A stretch of 6,136 nucleotides of DNA. Source: Spirochaetaceae bacterium. Lineage in GTDB: Bacteria > Spirochaetota > Spirochaetia > Treponematales > Breznakiellaceae. Below, piece by piece: positions 6,033 to 6,136 of this stretch. The position numbers and the translations under genes were made by a program. Where the stretch lies: assembly GCA_031255315.1 (NCBI GenBank), contig JAIRSS010000084.1:1-6136 (forward strand), read 5' to 3'. The notes under the pieces were generated by a model. That model made no database searches and was not told where the DNA came from. It saw only the letters and a list, made by a program, of their open reading frames with translations. The first letter of the stretch is position 1. Every line of letters begins with the position of its first letter.

Positions 6033-6136
6033 ATGTTCAACAAAATAATAAAAAAGATGGCGGTTGTACTGAGTTTTGCGTTAGTAATGTGGGCGGGGGG
6101 TGGATGTATTTGTCTCGTGCGCCATGGAAGCCTCCG
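6033..6136 (+). CDS. 5' end of a probable lipoprotein or secreted protein (runs off right edge)
   Basis: Thirty-four codons are open from the ATG at 6033 to the edge. The start MFNKIIKK is basic and is followed by a hydrophobic core, MAVVLSFALVMWAGGG, then a cysteine at residue 25 and another at 27. This is a classic signal-peptide layout. The cysteine after the glycines could be a loose spirochaete-type lipobox, although GGG before Cys is not a canonical match. The ribosome binding site is weak: AAAGAG, 9 nt before the ATG. Base composition is much more AT-rich than in the neighbouring genes. No function can be given from this fragment. A different frame, open from 5900, overlaps it and is the main competing interpretation. 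Confidence 0.45.
   Translation, partial: MFNKIIKKMAVVLSFALVMWAGGGCICLVRHGSL

Noticed and set aside
5861..6043. A 60-codon minus-strand frame in the right-hand AT-rich region
   Set aside because: No ribosome binding site, no recognisable protein character, and it overlaps the more plausible signal-peptide start at 6033.

Overview
The window carries four complete protein-coding genes, a truncated transposase gene at the left edge and the 5' end of a small AT-rich gene at the right edge. It looks like the chromosome of a spirochaete, most likely a GC-richer Treponema relative such as the gut treponemes. This rests on the character of the poly(A) polymerase, the compact Fe-S RNA methyltransferase and the exported beta-propeller protein. 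It is an inference from protein character, not a proven placement.

Left to right: (1) 1-160, minus strand: N-terminal 53 residues of an IS1182-type transposase with a good ribosome binding site. A possible insertion-sequence end lies around 209-230. (2) 298-1503, minus: pcnB, poly(A) polymerase I family, starting at GTG. (3) 1504-1685: a 182-nt spacer with two strong inverted repeats. (4) 1686-2621, minus: a monoacylglycerol-lipase-like alpha/beta hydrolase with a complete catalytic triad. (5) 2622-2717: a short divergent intergenic region in which the leftward and rightward promoters appear to overlap. (6) 2718-3935, plus: a TRAM-domain, four-cysteine [Fe-S] RNA m5U methyltransferase (RlmD/RumA type). 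(7) 3922-5772, plus: an exported PQQ-like beta-propeller protein with a C-terminal HEAT-like region, starting at GTG inside the 3' end of the methyltransferase gene and probably translationally coupled to it. (8) 5773-6032: noncoding, moving from GC-rich to strongly AT-rich. (9) 6033 to the right edge: start of a probable lipoprotein or secreted protein.

Two genes concern RNA metabolism: pcnB (3' polyadenylation, RNA turnover) and the rRNA/tRNA m5U methyltransferase. The hydrolase may act on lipid esters, and the propeller protein probably works in the periplasm or at the envelope. Apart from the methyltransferase/propeller overlap, nothing shows that these genes form one pathway. No CRISPR array, rRNA, tRNA or obvious defence system is visible. 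The most notable items are the overlapping back-to-back promoters with a near-leaderless methyltransferase transcript, the paired inverted repeats between hydrolase and pcnB, the propeller-HEAT fusion with its 15-bp in-frame repeats, and the abrupt composition change at the right edge.
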